A stretch of 64,000 nucleotides of DNA. It comes from Tamarix chinensis (lineage: Eukaryota; Streptophyta; Magnoliopsida; Caryophyllales; Tamaricaceae). Position numbers and translations under genes: made by a program. The notes under the pieces are model-generated. The model was not told the origin of the DNA and did no database searches. It saw only the letters and a list, made by a program, of their open reading frames with translations. Location: contig CM060173.1 in NCBI GenBank assembly GCA_030549775.1, positions 8,468,501 through 8,532,500 of the forward strand. Direction: 5' to 3'. Of this stretch, positions 24,265 to 35,532 are shown piece by piece; position 1 is the stretch's first letter, and the number at the start of each line of letters is the position of its first letter.

Positions 24265-25127
24265 ACTAGAAAAAGAGGATTAACAACGACCGTCTTAACA
24301 CCAACAATAAACAATTTTATGTGTTAAGTATTATTTTTGACGATACCTATTATTGGTATTAAGTAGCGTAAAATTTTTTTTCCTACTATTATATCGAAAT
24401 CTTAGGAAAATTAATACAAATAAGTTTTTATTTTAAAACCGACGATAAGTTCGTAGGTAATAAAAAAATATATGTCATCGAAATACTATAGAGAAAAAGT
24501 TACCACTAAAAGAAGGGGATCAAAAATAAAAATCTTAATACTGATGATATTGTTTTTATTAGTGACGATATATCATTGATATTAAATGAGTGATATTTAG
24601 TCGAACTTAGTAGGAGGAAAATATGTCATCAAGGAACGGGAGTAATAATGAATTGCTTATAACCGATAATATTCTCTTTGTACTAACAATTGTTTGTCAG
24701 TAATAAGTGTTTTATTTTATTTTTTATATAACGGAAACAACGTTATCTAATTTAGCCGTTGTTAATACCGACGATAAATGCCTTAATACCAATGATTATT
24801 ATCGTCAGTATTAAAGGTATGTTATATTGCGGTCCACACCCTAGCTCCTCATTTTCCTTTTTCTTGTTCGACTTCTGTTCTCTCTTTCTCTCTAATCATC
24901 GATGACTTCTGCCGTTTTTTATTCTTACCTTTCATACTTCTTCTTCATTTGTTTCCTTCTCAAAGTTTTGTTATAATCTAATTTCTATTTCTTATGTATT
25001 TTTTGGTATAAGGTTATCTAATTATAATTTTATAGGTGTAATCCCATATACGTACAACCACCGAGTAGGATTTTATAGGTATAATCCCATGTATGTACAA
25101 CCGTTGTGCCACCGCCGAGCATTGCTA
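24265..25127 (+). mobile_element. CACTA-like 5' end remnant
   Basis: It begins near GACTAGAAAAAGAGG (about 24265), like CACTAGAAAAAGAGG termini. A region rich in CGATAAT/CCGTC/GACGATA arms follows, then a pyrimidine-rich leader-like tract (24840-24960), the same order as at the left end of the element at 18432. A second TIR-like CACTAAAAGAAGGGG occurs at about 24505. No transposase or right end was found. Confidence 0.4.
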
Positions 25128-25858
25128 GTCCGCCACTGAGCAGTGCCAAGCACCCCTACATTATTAATTTAGTCTAATTATTAAGTATTTGTTTATTTTT
25201 ATGTTAATTTTTGTTTAGTATTTAAATCAAAATAATTTTTAAATTAGATTATTGTAGTTAGGGCACGATTGGTTAATTACATATTTTAATTAGATTGTGT
25301 ATGATTATATTATTAGATTTTTGTAGTTTAGTTTTATATAATTGATTAATTAGATTTTGTATAATCAAGTTATTAGATTACTATAGTTATATTATGTGTG
25401 TATAATTAGATTATTGTATGTAGCTGTTACTATGCATACTATATTAGGAAAAATATTAGTATGTTAGAGTATAATAAATATTTTAATTAATTTTGTTATT
25501 AATATATATGTTGGGCGGTAACTTGGTATGTGTGTATGCTTTTAAAAGCACCATGTTATTGTTAGTAGACATTTAAATTGGTGATATCTATTTTTTTTGG
25601 CGAGTTTGTTATATTCAATTGATATTTGTTACTAAGGTTCAATCTTAAAGCACTCAAGGGTAGCTCTCTTAACTATTGTGGGTCCAACGTGTCATCATGT
25701 AGCTACCAAGTGACCTCGCATGGACGTATTGAATCGAAGTGATAAAAAAGTTATGATAGCAAAACTGCGAATTGAACTTGGACAAGCCAATAAGATATTT
25801 AATGGAATGATTCTTGAGATATACTGTAATGAGGCTCTCCGTGGTTGAGGTAGAGCAG
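25128..25858 (+). repeat. Transduplicated segment with Cassandra LTR end and internal domain
   Basis: Partner of 12394-13140. The Cassandra part is the 3' portion of an LTR (about 25612-25746), a decayed primer site (GTTATGATAGC near 25750) and an internal domain up to 25858. A complete Cassandra LTR begins directly after it. Confidence 0.7.
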
Positions 25859-26210
25859 TATACCCAAAAATTGTGTAGATGGTTATAAGGATTGATATAA
25901 CTACTTATATCAATAGAGTATACCATTCTTTTGGTGATTTCGTCCTAATAACTCCATAGTTAAGGTTGTTTATCGTGGAACAATACTTAGGATGGGTGAC
26001 CCTTGTGGGAAGCTTAAAAAATTTTATGATAATTTCTCAAGAAGCATGTGAATGATAACAAATCACATTGAAATGACTCATATTGATCTGTGGGGCGGTC
26101 GATCGATACAAAATCACTTAGGGTAGCCCTGCAACCCTTTTGGGCTATAATTTTATTAGATGGCTAATAAGTGGCTCTTGTGTGGTTAAATCAACTCGCG
26201 GTATTACAAA

Positions 26211-26222
26211 TGGTATCAGATC
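26211..26222 (+). promoter_or_regulatory. Cassandra primer-binding site
   Basis: TGGTATCAGATC lies 2 bp after the LTR end GTATTACA. It differs in one position from the initiator Met-tRNA-complementary TGGTATCAGAGC. Confidence 0.9.
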
Positions 26223-26472
26223 AAAACCACAATTGCAAGTTGAATTTGGATGGGCTAGTCAGTTGCCTATCGAGACATTTCTTGGGATAAATTATAATGA
26301 GATAGTCGGTGGTTGAGGTGCAACAAGGACATTGCGTTCTTGAGTGGGGGTGAATTTAATACCCTAAATTGAGTGGAGTGTTACAAGGATTGATATGACT
26401 ACTTATATCAATATGGTATACTATCATTTTGGTGATTTCATCCTAAGAACTCCATAGTTAAGCATGTTTGGG

Positions 26473-28917
26473 GGTTCTCTTAGCCAATTTATGAAGGATA
26501 AATTATGTTTATCAATTATCTATTTCTTAGTATTTAATGGATTTTCAATCCTCAAAGAACATATGCTCAACATTTAGTTGAACATCATAACTTTTATGTA
26601 ATACATAGAGATGTGTTTTATGATACATGTCAAGGTCTATTTGCCCAAATTGTTTGCCTCTAATACCACGTCTTTCAATTTCTATTATATGTCAAGACTT
26701 AGGAATACCAAGAGCTTTAGCATTAAACAATTAATTTGTGCAAATTTCAATTGCCTTTTCTACTAGGTAACTCTCAACAATGTATCCTTCTAGCCTATAT
26801 TGATTCTTCATGTAACCTTTTATAAATTTCATAAATTATTCAAAGGGGTAAATCCATTTCCCATGAACATGTCCTAAATTTTTTACTTGATAAACCAAGA
26901 GAATGGTTAGATGCACCATAATGTCAAAGAATGAGGGATGAAAGTTCATTTTGAGACAAAGTTATTGCAATAATCCCTCGTTGCAAGACATCCAAACTAT
27001 TAGAGTGTATGACTTTGGAAAAGAGTGTATTGAAGAACTAATAAATTCTAGGGATAGTAACTCAAACACACTTTGAAAAAATTTCACGTCAAATGTTGCA
27101 TCAAAATATGGCAATCATGCGAGTACATGTTAATTCTTTTTTAACTCTTTCATCAACAATAGCCTTTTGACATTTGAAGAATACCCTTTCGAAATATTAG
27201 CACTGTTAAAGAATTCATACAATGTAATTTTCTCCTTTCTAGAGAGAGTATGACTAGTTCATGTCTAATGCCTATTTCCTCTATATCCAATCGAGAATTG
27301 ATGCCATCGTTAGTATTTCATGGAACACTAAGTAATTTACCAACAAGGCTATCACATATATTTTTCACGATATGCATCACATCGAGGGCATGCCTCACAT
27401 ATAGAGATTCCTAATACGAAAGGTTGAAGAAAATATACATATTCTTCCACCCAACTGATGGAGGCTTATCTTTATTCTTCTTCCCAAACTACACATTCAA
27501 ATATTTCATTTTTAAATACACTTGTCTACCTGTTAACCGGATTGGTGAATGCACTTCTTTTGGAAATCCGTTGAAAGCATTCATTAGCCCACGATAATGA
27601 TGATCCTTGAGTAAATATCTATGACGCCTGAGAAAAATACTCTTCCAACCATGCGTTAGCTGAAAAAATGAAGTATTCTCCTCATATATTAGGCATACCT
27701 AATGGCCTTTCACACTATAACCTAACAAGTTTCCATATGCCGAAAAATCACTTATAGTATAGAATAATATTACTTTTAAAGTGAAAATTTTCTCACCATA
27801 TGCATCAAATACTTCAACACTCGTGTCCTATAAGAACTCTAAATCATCAATCAAAGGCTCCAAATAAGCATCAATATCAATATTTGATTGGTTTAGCCCG
27901 TAAATGAGTAAAGAAACCATAATATACTTGTGTTTCATGTAGATCCACGACAATAGATTATATATAACCTTAATCACCGGACATATATTGTATGTGCCTT
28001 GATTTTGAAGATTCATACCATCTACAGAAATTGTAAGACGCAAGTTTCTTGGTTCATCGCCAAATTCAAGAAACAGGCAATCAATCATCATCCATTGTGG
28101 AGAATCAGATGGATGTCTCACAAGCCCGCCATCTATCTTCTCATCAACATGCCATCTCAAGTTCTTCGCATCTTGGACATCATTAAATATCCGTATGAAT
28201 CTTAGTATTATAGAAAAATACCATAACACCTTACATGACACCTTATTCTTCTTGTATCATGGTGCTTTGCATTCCTGATTAGGATAGTTATCTAAATATG
28301 CATATTCATTACAAAAAAATGTATAATAATTAGGGCATGTATGCATAAAAGATCTTCTTCACTTAATAGTTACAATCTGGTATAATGTTATCATTGAAAA
28401 ACATTTCTTTCACAAGTGTCAATAATTCCATGAAACTCTTATCACTCCATTTGTTATATTCTTTCAAGTTGTACAACCCTAAAGTAGCGGATAATATAGT
28501 AAACTTCTTATAATCACCATATAAAGGTTTTTCTAAGTCACTCAATAATTGGTTAAACATTTTTGGATAACTACGAACACTTCCCTCAACCTTTCAAATC
28601 ATCTCCTCTAGAAAATTACCCTCATTATTGTCAAATAATCCACTACTATCCCTCGTACCTTCCTCATTTTCATATCCAAACTTTGCCTCGCCATGACATA
28701 TCCAACAAGTGTAACTTGCATCAGTTCCATGCAAAAATTTAACCAATGATCTCTCAAATCATTAGCATTGACACACTAAATATAAGTACATTTCAAACAA
28801 GGACATATTATTCTACTAACGTTCTAAGCATGTTCTACTACAAACATGAATAAAATTTTCAAATATATTGTCATATTCTCTAAACAAATGATTTACACAC
28901 ATTCATCTTAGATCCAT
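26473..28917 (-). pseudogene. CACTA TNP2-family transposase pseudogene
   Basis: Reading from 28917 leftwards, the N-terminal transposase-associated domain is visible (YSRIICPCLKC, then CWICHGE), followed by KPLYGDYKKFTILSATLGLYN and WSDKSFMELLTLVKEM. A core of DAKNLRWHVDEKIDGGLVRH, RHPSDSPQWMMID, EPRNLRLTISVDGMN and IDAYLEPLIDDLEFL follows. Then come FSAYGNLLGYSVKGH and, towards the left, HALDVMHIVKNICDSLVGK and a DUF4218-like part (PSFFDIMVHLTILLVYQV, WIYPFE, FIKGYMKNQYR). This order is the standard architecture of plant En/Spm TNP2 transposases, which cut and rejoin CACTA elements in the nucleus. Multiple frameshifts (for example near 28300 and 28760) and stops break it. It ends near NLSFINWL at the junction, lacking the usual C-terminal region. 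The two largest intact pieces are 28363-28560 and 27828-28241. Confidence 0.93.
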
Positions 28918-29339
28918 AGTTTTTCAATCTATATGCATCCCTTGAAAAAATATTATTACAAACCAATTCACTTCTACAAACTAATTCACATATTTCTCAT
29001 GCTTAGAAAGAATTCATATTTGTATAATGTATCATGCTATTTTGAAGCTATATATATGAAGAATTGCAATACGCTTCCATATTCCTTAAAAATTATACAA
29101 ATTACTCATCGTTAGAAAGAATTCATATTTCTATAATGTATCATGTTATTCTGTTGCTATATATACAAATCTTTCTTGCTTAGAAAGAGTTAATATGTAT
29201 ATGCATATTAAATATTTATACAGGGGTTGTAAAAGCAAAAGTAGATACATAGTACGCATTGAAAACAAGACTAAAAAACTAAGAAGAAATCTAAGGAAAT
29301 AACAATAATATATGCATCAAATTGTCCCTATAACCTAAA

Positions 29340-29870
29340 CACCTTACTAAGAATAACCCTAACAGTCCTTTGAAATCTATCGGTAGCCTTGCCTAGGCCG
29401 ACTACAACCCGTCACTCTTAGAGCCCACTCGTCCCGATATGTCTTCTGCTCTCTCACATCATCAACATAGATTGTAGTGAGAGATACTCTAGGGTGACCA
29501 AGGTGGATACTCGAGGGTAAGCAATGATAAAATCTTCACTTATCATCCATCACCATCATCTTTTTAGTTATCCAATCATAATCCCTTACAAACACCTCAC
29601 CCTCATCAAATCTCAGGTGTGGTGCATTGATATAATGGGCAAACCAATGCAAATAATTAGCTAAGGCTCCTGGCCATGGCTCAATCTATGGTAGTGTCAA
29701 AAGCAAATGATATGATTTGAAATAGAATGGATCAAATTATGACCCACTCATGAGCAAGCGATCAAGCACCTCATATAACCATATCACATGACTCTAAAAA
29801 TCTGAATTACATGTCATGCACAAATATGGTGGAGGCATGTAAATAGGAGGCAAGTGCGACATCTAATCAC
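29340..29870 (-). pseudogene. Unrecognised stop-interrupted frame upstream of TNP2
   Basis: One minus-strand frame stays coherent over about 170 codons with only a few stops, including PGALANYLHWFAHYINAPHL and FDEGEVFVRDYDWITKKMM. Its composition is protein-like and unlike the surrounding AT-rich DNA. It lies between the leader and the transposase of the CACTA remnant, where a second transposon gene or a captured host fragment could sit. I recognise no family. Confidence 0.4.
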
Positions 29871-31176
29871 TAAATATAGAATAGAACAACCACCGAATCA
29901 TGTTACTAATATTGTTATCTAACTCTTTTAAATTATAAAATATGTAAATTATATAGCCTTATTAATTGTAAATATATAATATAATATCTTTAAAAATATT
30001 AGGTTAAATTAACAACATACCTAACTCATATCACCAATAATTCATCATAGGTGCATCTACACTATACAAGAAATATCATTTTATCAGCAAAAAATTAAAT
30101 AAATTATGTAATATTTTTTCAAGACATATTATACCAATATGCATGCATATATTTATAGTATTTATTTTAATATCAATCTACATCCATGCATGCATAAATA
30201 TATAGAGGGGCAAACCCAACGTGCAGCTAAAAAGTATAACAATACAACAATAAAGGCAAACATATATATAAACAATAATACACATAATACCTACTAAATA
30301 ACATGCATGCATGTATTTAAAATAAAAAAAGAAAAAAATATACCTAGAAAGAAAAGGTTGTAGGGGCGCCGACCAGTTAGTTGCAAGAGCCATAAATGAT
30401 AGGGAGCAGGATGTGCGAGGAAGAAGGGTAGGGGCTAGTTTGGGTATAATAGGAAAGGAGGCGAGGCAGAGGTGAAGGACAGATGATCGGACGAAAAAAA
30501 AATATCAGTGCAACCTTGGCTAAGAATGAGACATAGAAAATGATGACGATGATGACGATGAAGAGAAAAGAAGAACGGTCGTCGACAAGTAAGAGGAAGG
30601 AACGACGGCTATCAAGTGGTAAAATGATGACAACTGTCGGTAGGAAAAATGAAGAGAAGGAATGAGAGCAATAGAGAATTAAATTTCTGAAACATATGTA
30701 ATGAAAAAAGAGGGAAAATAGGTGTTTATTGCAATGCATTTTGATAATGGTTCCTACATTAATCATTATTACAACAAAGTGTCATTTTCATTTTGTTAAT
30801 GGTTTATTTACAACCGTTATCAAAACAAGGAATCATTTCTTTTTATTAATAGTAAATGTATGAAACTGTTATTAAAAATTATTTTGCATTCCCTTTCCTA
30901 AATTTTTACGTTTTTATCAACAGTTTCAAATAAATCGTCATTTATGTGTCGTTATTAATTGATGAATATGTGGAAGTGATTTTTTAGAATGAACGACCCT
31001 CTTGAAAAGTTTTAATTTTTTTTAACATTTCTATGGAAGTATGCTGAAGGGAACTGTATTGATTTGTAAGGCAAACCTATCAATCTCAAAGTGTTCTAGG
31101 TAGCTCCTGCAACCCTTGTAGGCCTAGGATGCTACGAAGTGACCCTCATGTGGTCGTATCAACTCGAAATATTACA

Positions 31177-31544
31177 TTAGCCATTCAAAAGTAGTTGTTA
31201 ATAGATAATGGATTCATCAATTGCACATAATAAAGTAATATTGATATTATTATTTTTAGTGCAAAATCAATGCTTGCTTATATCATGATTAAAGATATTT
31301 TCAATCTCAGTGTTCATTACAATAATATAAACTCAATTGAGATCTTTCAACCAGGAAGGTTTGAAATTGATGAAATGTACAAAGTGTATATTCGATTAGA
31401 CATAAGCTAATTTACAAGCTAACATTTATTTATTTATTTAAAAAATTGTATTTAGAAAGTAATCTTTCTTTAATTTATATGTTAGCCTTTGAAATAAAAA
31501 GCTAAAAAAAAATTAACCTCCATGCTTATAATGAGATAATTTTC
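31177..31544. other. Short AT-rich spacer
   Basis: No gene, TIR or repeat relation seen. Confidence 0.5.
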
Positions 31545-32256
31545 ATGTTTTATTTTCTAAATTAACTCTACACTAAATTTTAACTTTTATTTATTATTAC
31601 TATACCGTATATCTTTTAAGATCATATAATACCTTGCAATTAGTTATGACAAATATGCAATATAAGGCAATTAGCTATCTCATTGGCATCATGGATCAAC
31701 AATTAGCTTTTAGGCTTCCAACTACTAGTTTTTTAACTAACTAACTATGTCTAACATAGACGTAATCTTACCCATATACAACTTATAGTTTTAAAAATTA
31801 AATCGGTCATCCAAATGATATTGTTACTAGTAAATTAATTTAGAAGTTTTGATAAATTGAACTAGTAATACATATTATACCAAGAAAATGTAAATTATGT
31901 AAAAATAAAAATAAAAATAAATTATACATGAATCTAATATTCTCATGACCGATTTTATAGCTAATTTTTGAAAAGATTGTGAACCTATAATTCGTGGGGA
32001 CTACAAAGCCAACTTTAATAGTTGATATAACTTATTTGCTACTTTATTAGTCGGACAGGCCAACCTGATCCGATTCTAAAAATTAGGATATAACACTAAC
32101 ATTTAGTTTGGCTTAACAAATAAAAACTAAAAATGTTTTCAGATCAGACTTATAAGGGAACAGATTCTTAAAATCGTGGACAATGAATTTTTACTTGGTC
32201 AATTCTTCCTTTAATCATTCATGAATTAAAAAGATATACTATGCAGTAATCATGGA
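31545..32256 (+). repeat. Tandem duplication upstream of RING gene, copy 1
   Basis: From ATGTTTTATTTTCTAA to GCAGTAATCATGGA. It matches 32295-32986 throughout (offset about 750 bp) with scattered substitutions and small indels. No coding content. Confidence 0.95.
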
Positions 32257-32294
32257 TGATATAATACCTTGCAATTAGCCAAATACTTAGAAAA

Positions 32295-32986
32295 ATGTTT
32301 TATTTTCTAAGTTAACTCTACACTAAATTTTAACTTTTATTTATCATTACCATACCGTACATCTTTTAAGATGATATAATACCTTGCAATTAGCCAAATA
32401 TACAATATAAGGCAATCATCTATCTCATTGGCATCACGGATCAGTGATTAACTTTTAAGCTTCTAACTAGTAATTTTTTAATTAACTAACTTTGTCTAAC
32501 ATAGATCTAATCTTATCCGCATACGACCTATAGTTTTAAAAATCGAATCGGTCATCTAAATAATATTGTTACTAGTTAATTGATTTAGCAGTTTTGATTA
32601 ATCGAACTAGATTATGCCAAGGAAATGTACAATATGCAAAAGCAAAAATAAACTATACATGAGCCTAATATTCTCATAACTGATTTTATAGCTGATTTTT
32701 AGAATGATTGGGACCCGTGGTTCGTGGGGACTAGAACGTGAACTTTAATAGTTGATATAGCTTATTTGCTACTTTATTAGTCGGACCGGACGACCCGCTT
32801 CGGTTCTAAAAACTAGGATATAACCACAGTATTTAATTTGGCTTAACAAATAAAAACGAAAAATGTTTTTAGATCAGACTTTATACGGGAAGAAATTCTT
32901 AAAACGTGGACAATTAATTTGTACTTGGTCAATTCTTCCTTTAATCATTCATGAATTAAAAAGATATATTATGCAGTAATCATGGA
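32295..32986 (+). repeat. Tandem duplication upstream of RING gene, copy 2
   Basis: Partner of 31545-32256. It ends about 550 bp before the RING-gene TATA box. The 38-bp spacer between copies itself repeats 'gatataataccttgcaatt' from within the unit. Confidence 0.95.
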
Positions 32987-33039
32987 ACAGAGAAAACCCT
33001 AGGAATTAGAAGGGCAGAGACTATAAGATGATAGTGGAA

Positions 33040-33290
33040 GAAATTAGAACGAACCCGCTAGTAAAAGGCGAAAATAGGGACGGACGATGGACGACGGCAT
33101 AGCGAAATCAGCGCGCGGTTCAGCCAGATTGAAATTTCGTGCGTTGCAACTCGCAAGCAAGTGGTCGGACTCGGAATCGGAACGGACACCCATGCATGAG
33201 CCAGCTATCCAATTTGGCTGGCGCGACCATTCCGCCTCCCGACAAAGCAAGCAGTGGCAGCAGCAGGTGACTTCTGTAGACTAGTAAAAG
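33040..33290. promoter_or_regulatory. GC-richer upstream region of RING gene
   Basis: About 250 bp with many CG dinucleotides, in contrast with the AT-rich flanks. It contains CCAAT (about 33208) and GC-rich blocks. Overlapping short frames exist on both strands (33087-33284 and 33044-33250), but neither is recognisable. It could be promoter-proximal DNA or an unrecognised small exon. Confidence 0.35.
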
Positions 33291-33537
33291 GTTATCAATA
33301 GTTGTATTAATTACGAAATGCCATTGGTCGTTGGATTTTAGTATACTTGACTTGAACTGACACGTACACAACTGTTGAAAATTGCCCCATCCTTTTTCCG
33401 TTTTTCCCATCTCATGGATTAATTTAAGGTCAATCAATGGACTAAATACCGATGGAACGATAGGTTAATGAACCTTCGTACGTAGGCCCCTATTTTTATT
33501 TATTTTTTCTCTCGTACTAGTAACGAAAGACTCTGCT

Positions 33538-33545
33538 TATAAATA
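33538..33545 (+). promoter_or_regulatory. TATA box of RING-H2 gene
   Basis: TATAAATA stands 104 bp upstream of the ATG, a normal distance for a plant promoter with a 5' leader of about 70-75 nt. CACATGTG, an E-box-type palindrome, follows at 33551-33558. The presumed leader is rich in C/T and then A, as is common in plant 5' UTRs. Confidence 0.75.
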
Positions 33546-33648
33546 TCAGCCACATGTGATGCACTTTCGCATATCTCCTCCCATATCAACCAGAGCTCCT
33601 CGCTCCAATACTTCTCACGAAATCAAATCAAAAATAAAATAAAAGAAA

Positions 33649-34146
33649 ATGAGTATCCTCTTCATAGTTATTGCTCTTACCTTCGTCTTGCTCCCAATAA
33701 CTTGTTTATCCATTCTCCTCACATTACATTTCAAGCCCATAAACTATTCCCAATTTAGAACCACCTCATGGAACATAATTAACCTGGCTGGCGTTACGAA
33801 ATCGGACGGTGAGATTCCGACCAAGCTTTACAAAAGAAGAACCGATCAAAACCAATTAGCCGACGGCGGCGTCGCTGGTTCTGAGACTAACGTAGAGTGT
33901 GGAGTTTGTTTGTGTGAGATTGAAGAAGGGGAGGAGATAAGGGAGCTAAGCAGATGTAAACATATGTATCATAAGGACTGTTTGGATGGATGGGTTGGAA
34001 CTGGAAGTAGGACTTGTCCTATGTGTCGCGGTCCTTTGGCTCAGCCGGCTATGGTAGGCGAAAATGGTGCGGAGTTGGTTTTGTTTCGATTCTCTTCTTT
34101 TAGTACTTCAAGGAGATGCAGGCATGATAGCTGGTGGATACGATAA
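33649..34146 (+). CDS. RING-H2 finger protein, ATL/RHA-like E3 ubiquitin ligase
   Basis: A 165-residue intronless protein. Residues 2-27 form one strongly hydrophobic segment, a likely membrane anchor or signal-anchor. A linker of about 55 residues follows, then a complete C3H2C3 RING-H2 domain with ligands C84, C87, C103, H105, H108, C111, C123 and C126, the conserved Trp at 115 and the Pro after C123. The basic C-terminal tail ends in WWIR. RING-H2 proteins of this size with an N-terminal membrane segment are typical plant E3 ligases (ATL, RHA2 and XERICO-like groups), which bring an E2 enzyme to membrane-associated substrates. The spacing between C111 and C123 is 11 residues. The ATG at 33649 is the first in the leader after the TATA box and begins the hydrophobic segment. 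All ligands are intact and there is no frame damage, so it is probably functional. The substrate and exact subfamily cannot be told. Confidence 0.93.
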   Translation: MSILFIVIALTFVLLPITCLSILLTLHFKPINYSQFRTTSWNIINLAGVTKSDGEIPTKLYKRRTDQNQLADGGVAGSETNVECGVCLCEIEEGEEIRELSRCKHMYHKDCLDGWVGTGSRTCPMCRGPLAQPAMVGENGAELVLFRFSSFSTSRRCRHDSWWIR

Positions 34147-35030
34147 TAATTACTTATGCGGTACGTACGTGCGGCAACTTCCAACTAATTGATCTGGCTA
34201 GCTCATTCATAGATGTCATGGAACAGTTCTAATATGGGGATGAGGAGTGAGGAGTACATCTTCCAAATCATGGTTATGAATATATATAATATATATGTAT
34301 GTATGTATCTATGTATATATGTATATGTATATGTATGTACGGTCTAATCTTTCCTTTCATTAGTTTTTTTTTTTTTTTTTTTTTTTATTTATTTATCATG
34401 GGATCGAATATCTACAGTCTCAAGTTTGAATCTGCCTCATACTATATTACGTCGGTCTTTCATGAGCAATTAACTATTAGTTAGCCCACGGAATATGAGA
34501 GGACGAGTTTTTATGCTACCTTGCTTTACTTTATATATGGAATCTGGAGCTTCTTGGTATGGATAAATATACTCAGAGTACTTGCTTATGACAGTGATGG
34601 AGGCAGATCGAGTAGAAAAGTAAATATCCTGCAGAGCCTAGCTCTTTTATTATATGCATGGCCATGGCCTTGTGACATATCATTCCAATAAGAACTAGTA
34701 GCACAGCCTTTCGCGTGAATGGAGACGTTGATGTTCTATTGTGTATTGAAGTTTCTACCCTTTGATCGCATGGACACAAATACCTGCTTGGACCCGTAGC
34801 ATCCAGAAGCTTCGGCATGTAGATAGGCCCCATATCCATGACATGTGAGATAACTATTTCCACCTGTCTGTTTCACATGTATGTAACTAAATGAATATAT
34901 TACTATATCAAATCTATAGTACTCATTTTTTTTAAGAAAAAAAATGCAATTTTATTACCAAAAACTAAACCTTACCACGTTACTCAAAAGTAGGGTAATC
35001 AAACTCAAGCATTATTTTTAGGTTCATTTG
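34147..35030. other. 3' flank of RING gene; no second gene recognised
   Basis: Contains the presumed 3' UTR, TATG-rich simple sequence (34290-34340), a T-run (34366-34386) and a minus-strand 96-codon frame (34573-34863) with fairly protein-like composition but no recognisable family. Confidence 0.5.
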
Positions 35031-35417
35031 TTAGAGGAGCCAAGATAAAGCCATGACAGACTCAATTCATTTATTCATGACCTAAGAGCCGACTCAAATT
35101 CAGCTCGTTCGTCGGCTTGTTTATCGGCTTGACTTATTTGTGTACGATTTACTTAATAAATAAGCTAAATACATAAACGGGGTGATAATCAAACCAAATA
35201 ATTAAATAAGTTGATTTAATTTAAATTTCAAACAAGCTAAATTGTTTAGGAAATTGAATCATGATAAACGAAACAATTTGGTTCATTTATGTTAAACAAG
35301 CCAAATCGAATAGCTTGTAAGATTTTTCGAGCCGATTTTGAGCAAGACTTGTTTAGCTCCTTCAAAATTTGAGACGAGCAAGATGTCACGGCCCGCTTTG
35401 AGCACCTTTATTTTTGC

Positions 35418-35442
35418 GGAATATTCTAGAACATTCAAGAAT
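35418..35442 (+). promoter_or_regulatory. Heat-shock element in LTR
   Basis: Five contiguous alternating nGAAn/nTTCn pentamers (GAA-TTC-GAA-TTC-GAA with 2-bp spacers) about 220-240 bp upstream of the LTR TATA box. This is an exact consensus for heat-shock factor binding. Confidence 0.85.
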
Positions 35443-35498
35443 AATGTGGATATGTGTAGATACTTGTAGAAGATGTAGGAGGCTTCTACCATTGTATA

Positions 35499-35532
35499 GA
35501 TGGTTCTAGAGGGGGATGTCTCTAGAACCATC
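35499..35532. repeat. 13-bp perfect inverted repeat in LTR
   Basis: GATGGTTCTAGAG and its complement are separated by 8 bp. A smaller one (GTAGAAG/CTTCTAC) lies at 35466-35489. Confidence 0.9.

Larger units (their letters stand above)
26471..30970 (-). mobile_element. Truncated CACTA element carrying a TNP2 pseudogene
   Basis: About 4.5 kb interrupts a Cassandra LTR. On the minus strand the order is subterminal-like arms (30960-30730, with AACTGTT/AACGGTT-type arms), a pyrimidine-rich leader (30760-30380), an unrecognised broken frame (29870-29340), and a TNP2-type transposase pseudogene (28917-26473) that runs right up to the left junction. No CACTA TIR is present at either junction, so the ends have been lost or rearranged. 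The left break cuts the transposase before its usual C-terminal part. Confidence 0.75.
25859..31176 (+). mobile_element. Cassandra retrotransposon array, split by a CACTA remnant
   Basis: Complete LTR 25859-26208 is followed by primer site TGGTATCAGATC (26211-26222), a 146-bp internal domain, purine tract TGAGTGGGGGTGAA, then a second LTR (26355-26470) that breaks off in its 5S-derived part. The missing 3' part of that LTR resumes at 30971 and ends AATATTACA at 31176, so 116 + 206 bp rebuild one LTR of normal length. With the partial LTR upstream, the locus holds three LTRs and two internal domains, as expected from unequal recombination between LTRs. The 5S-like stretch includes 'aactccatagttaagcatg' and 'aggatgggtgaccc', as in the 5S rRNA-derived region of Cassandra LTRs. 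No protein-coding capacity, as usual for the family. Confidence 0.88.

Noticed and set aside
34573..34863. 96-codon minus-strand frame downstream of the RING gene
   Set aside because: The composition is protein-like, but no family, promoter or splice evidence was recognised; not called as a gene.
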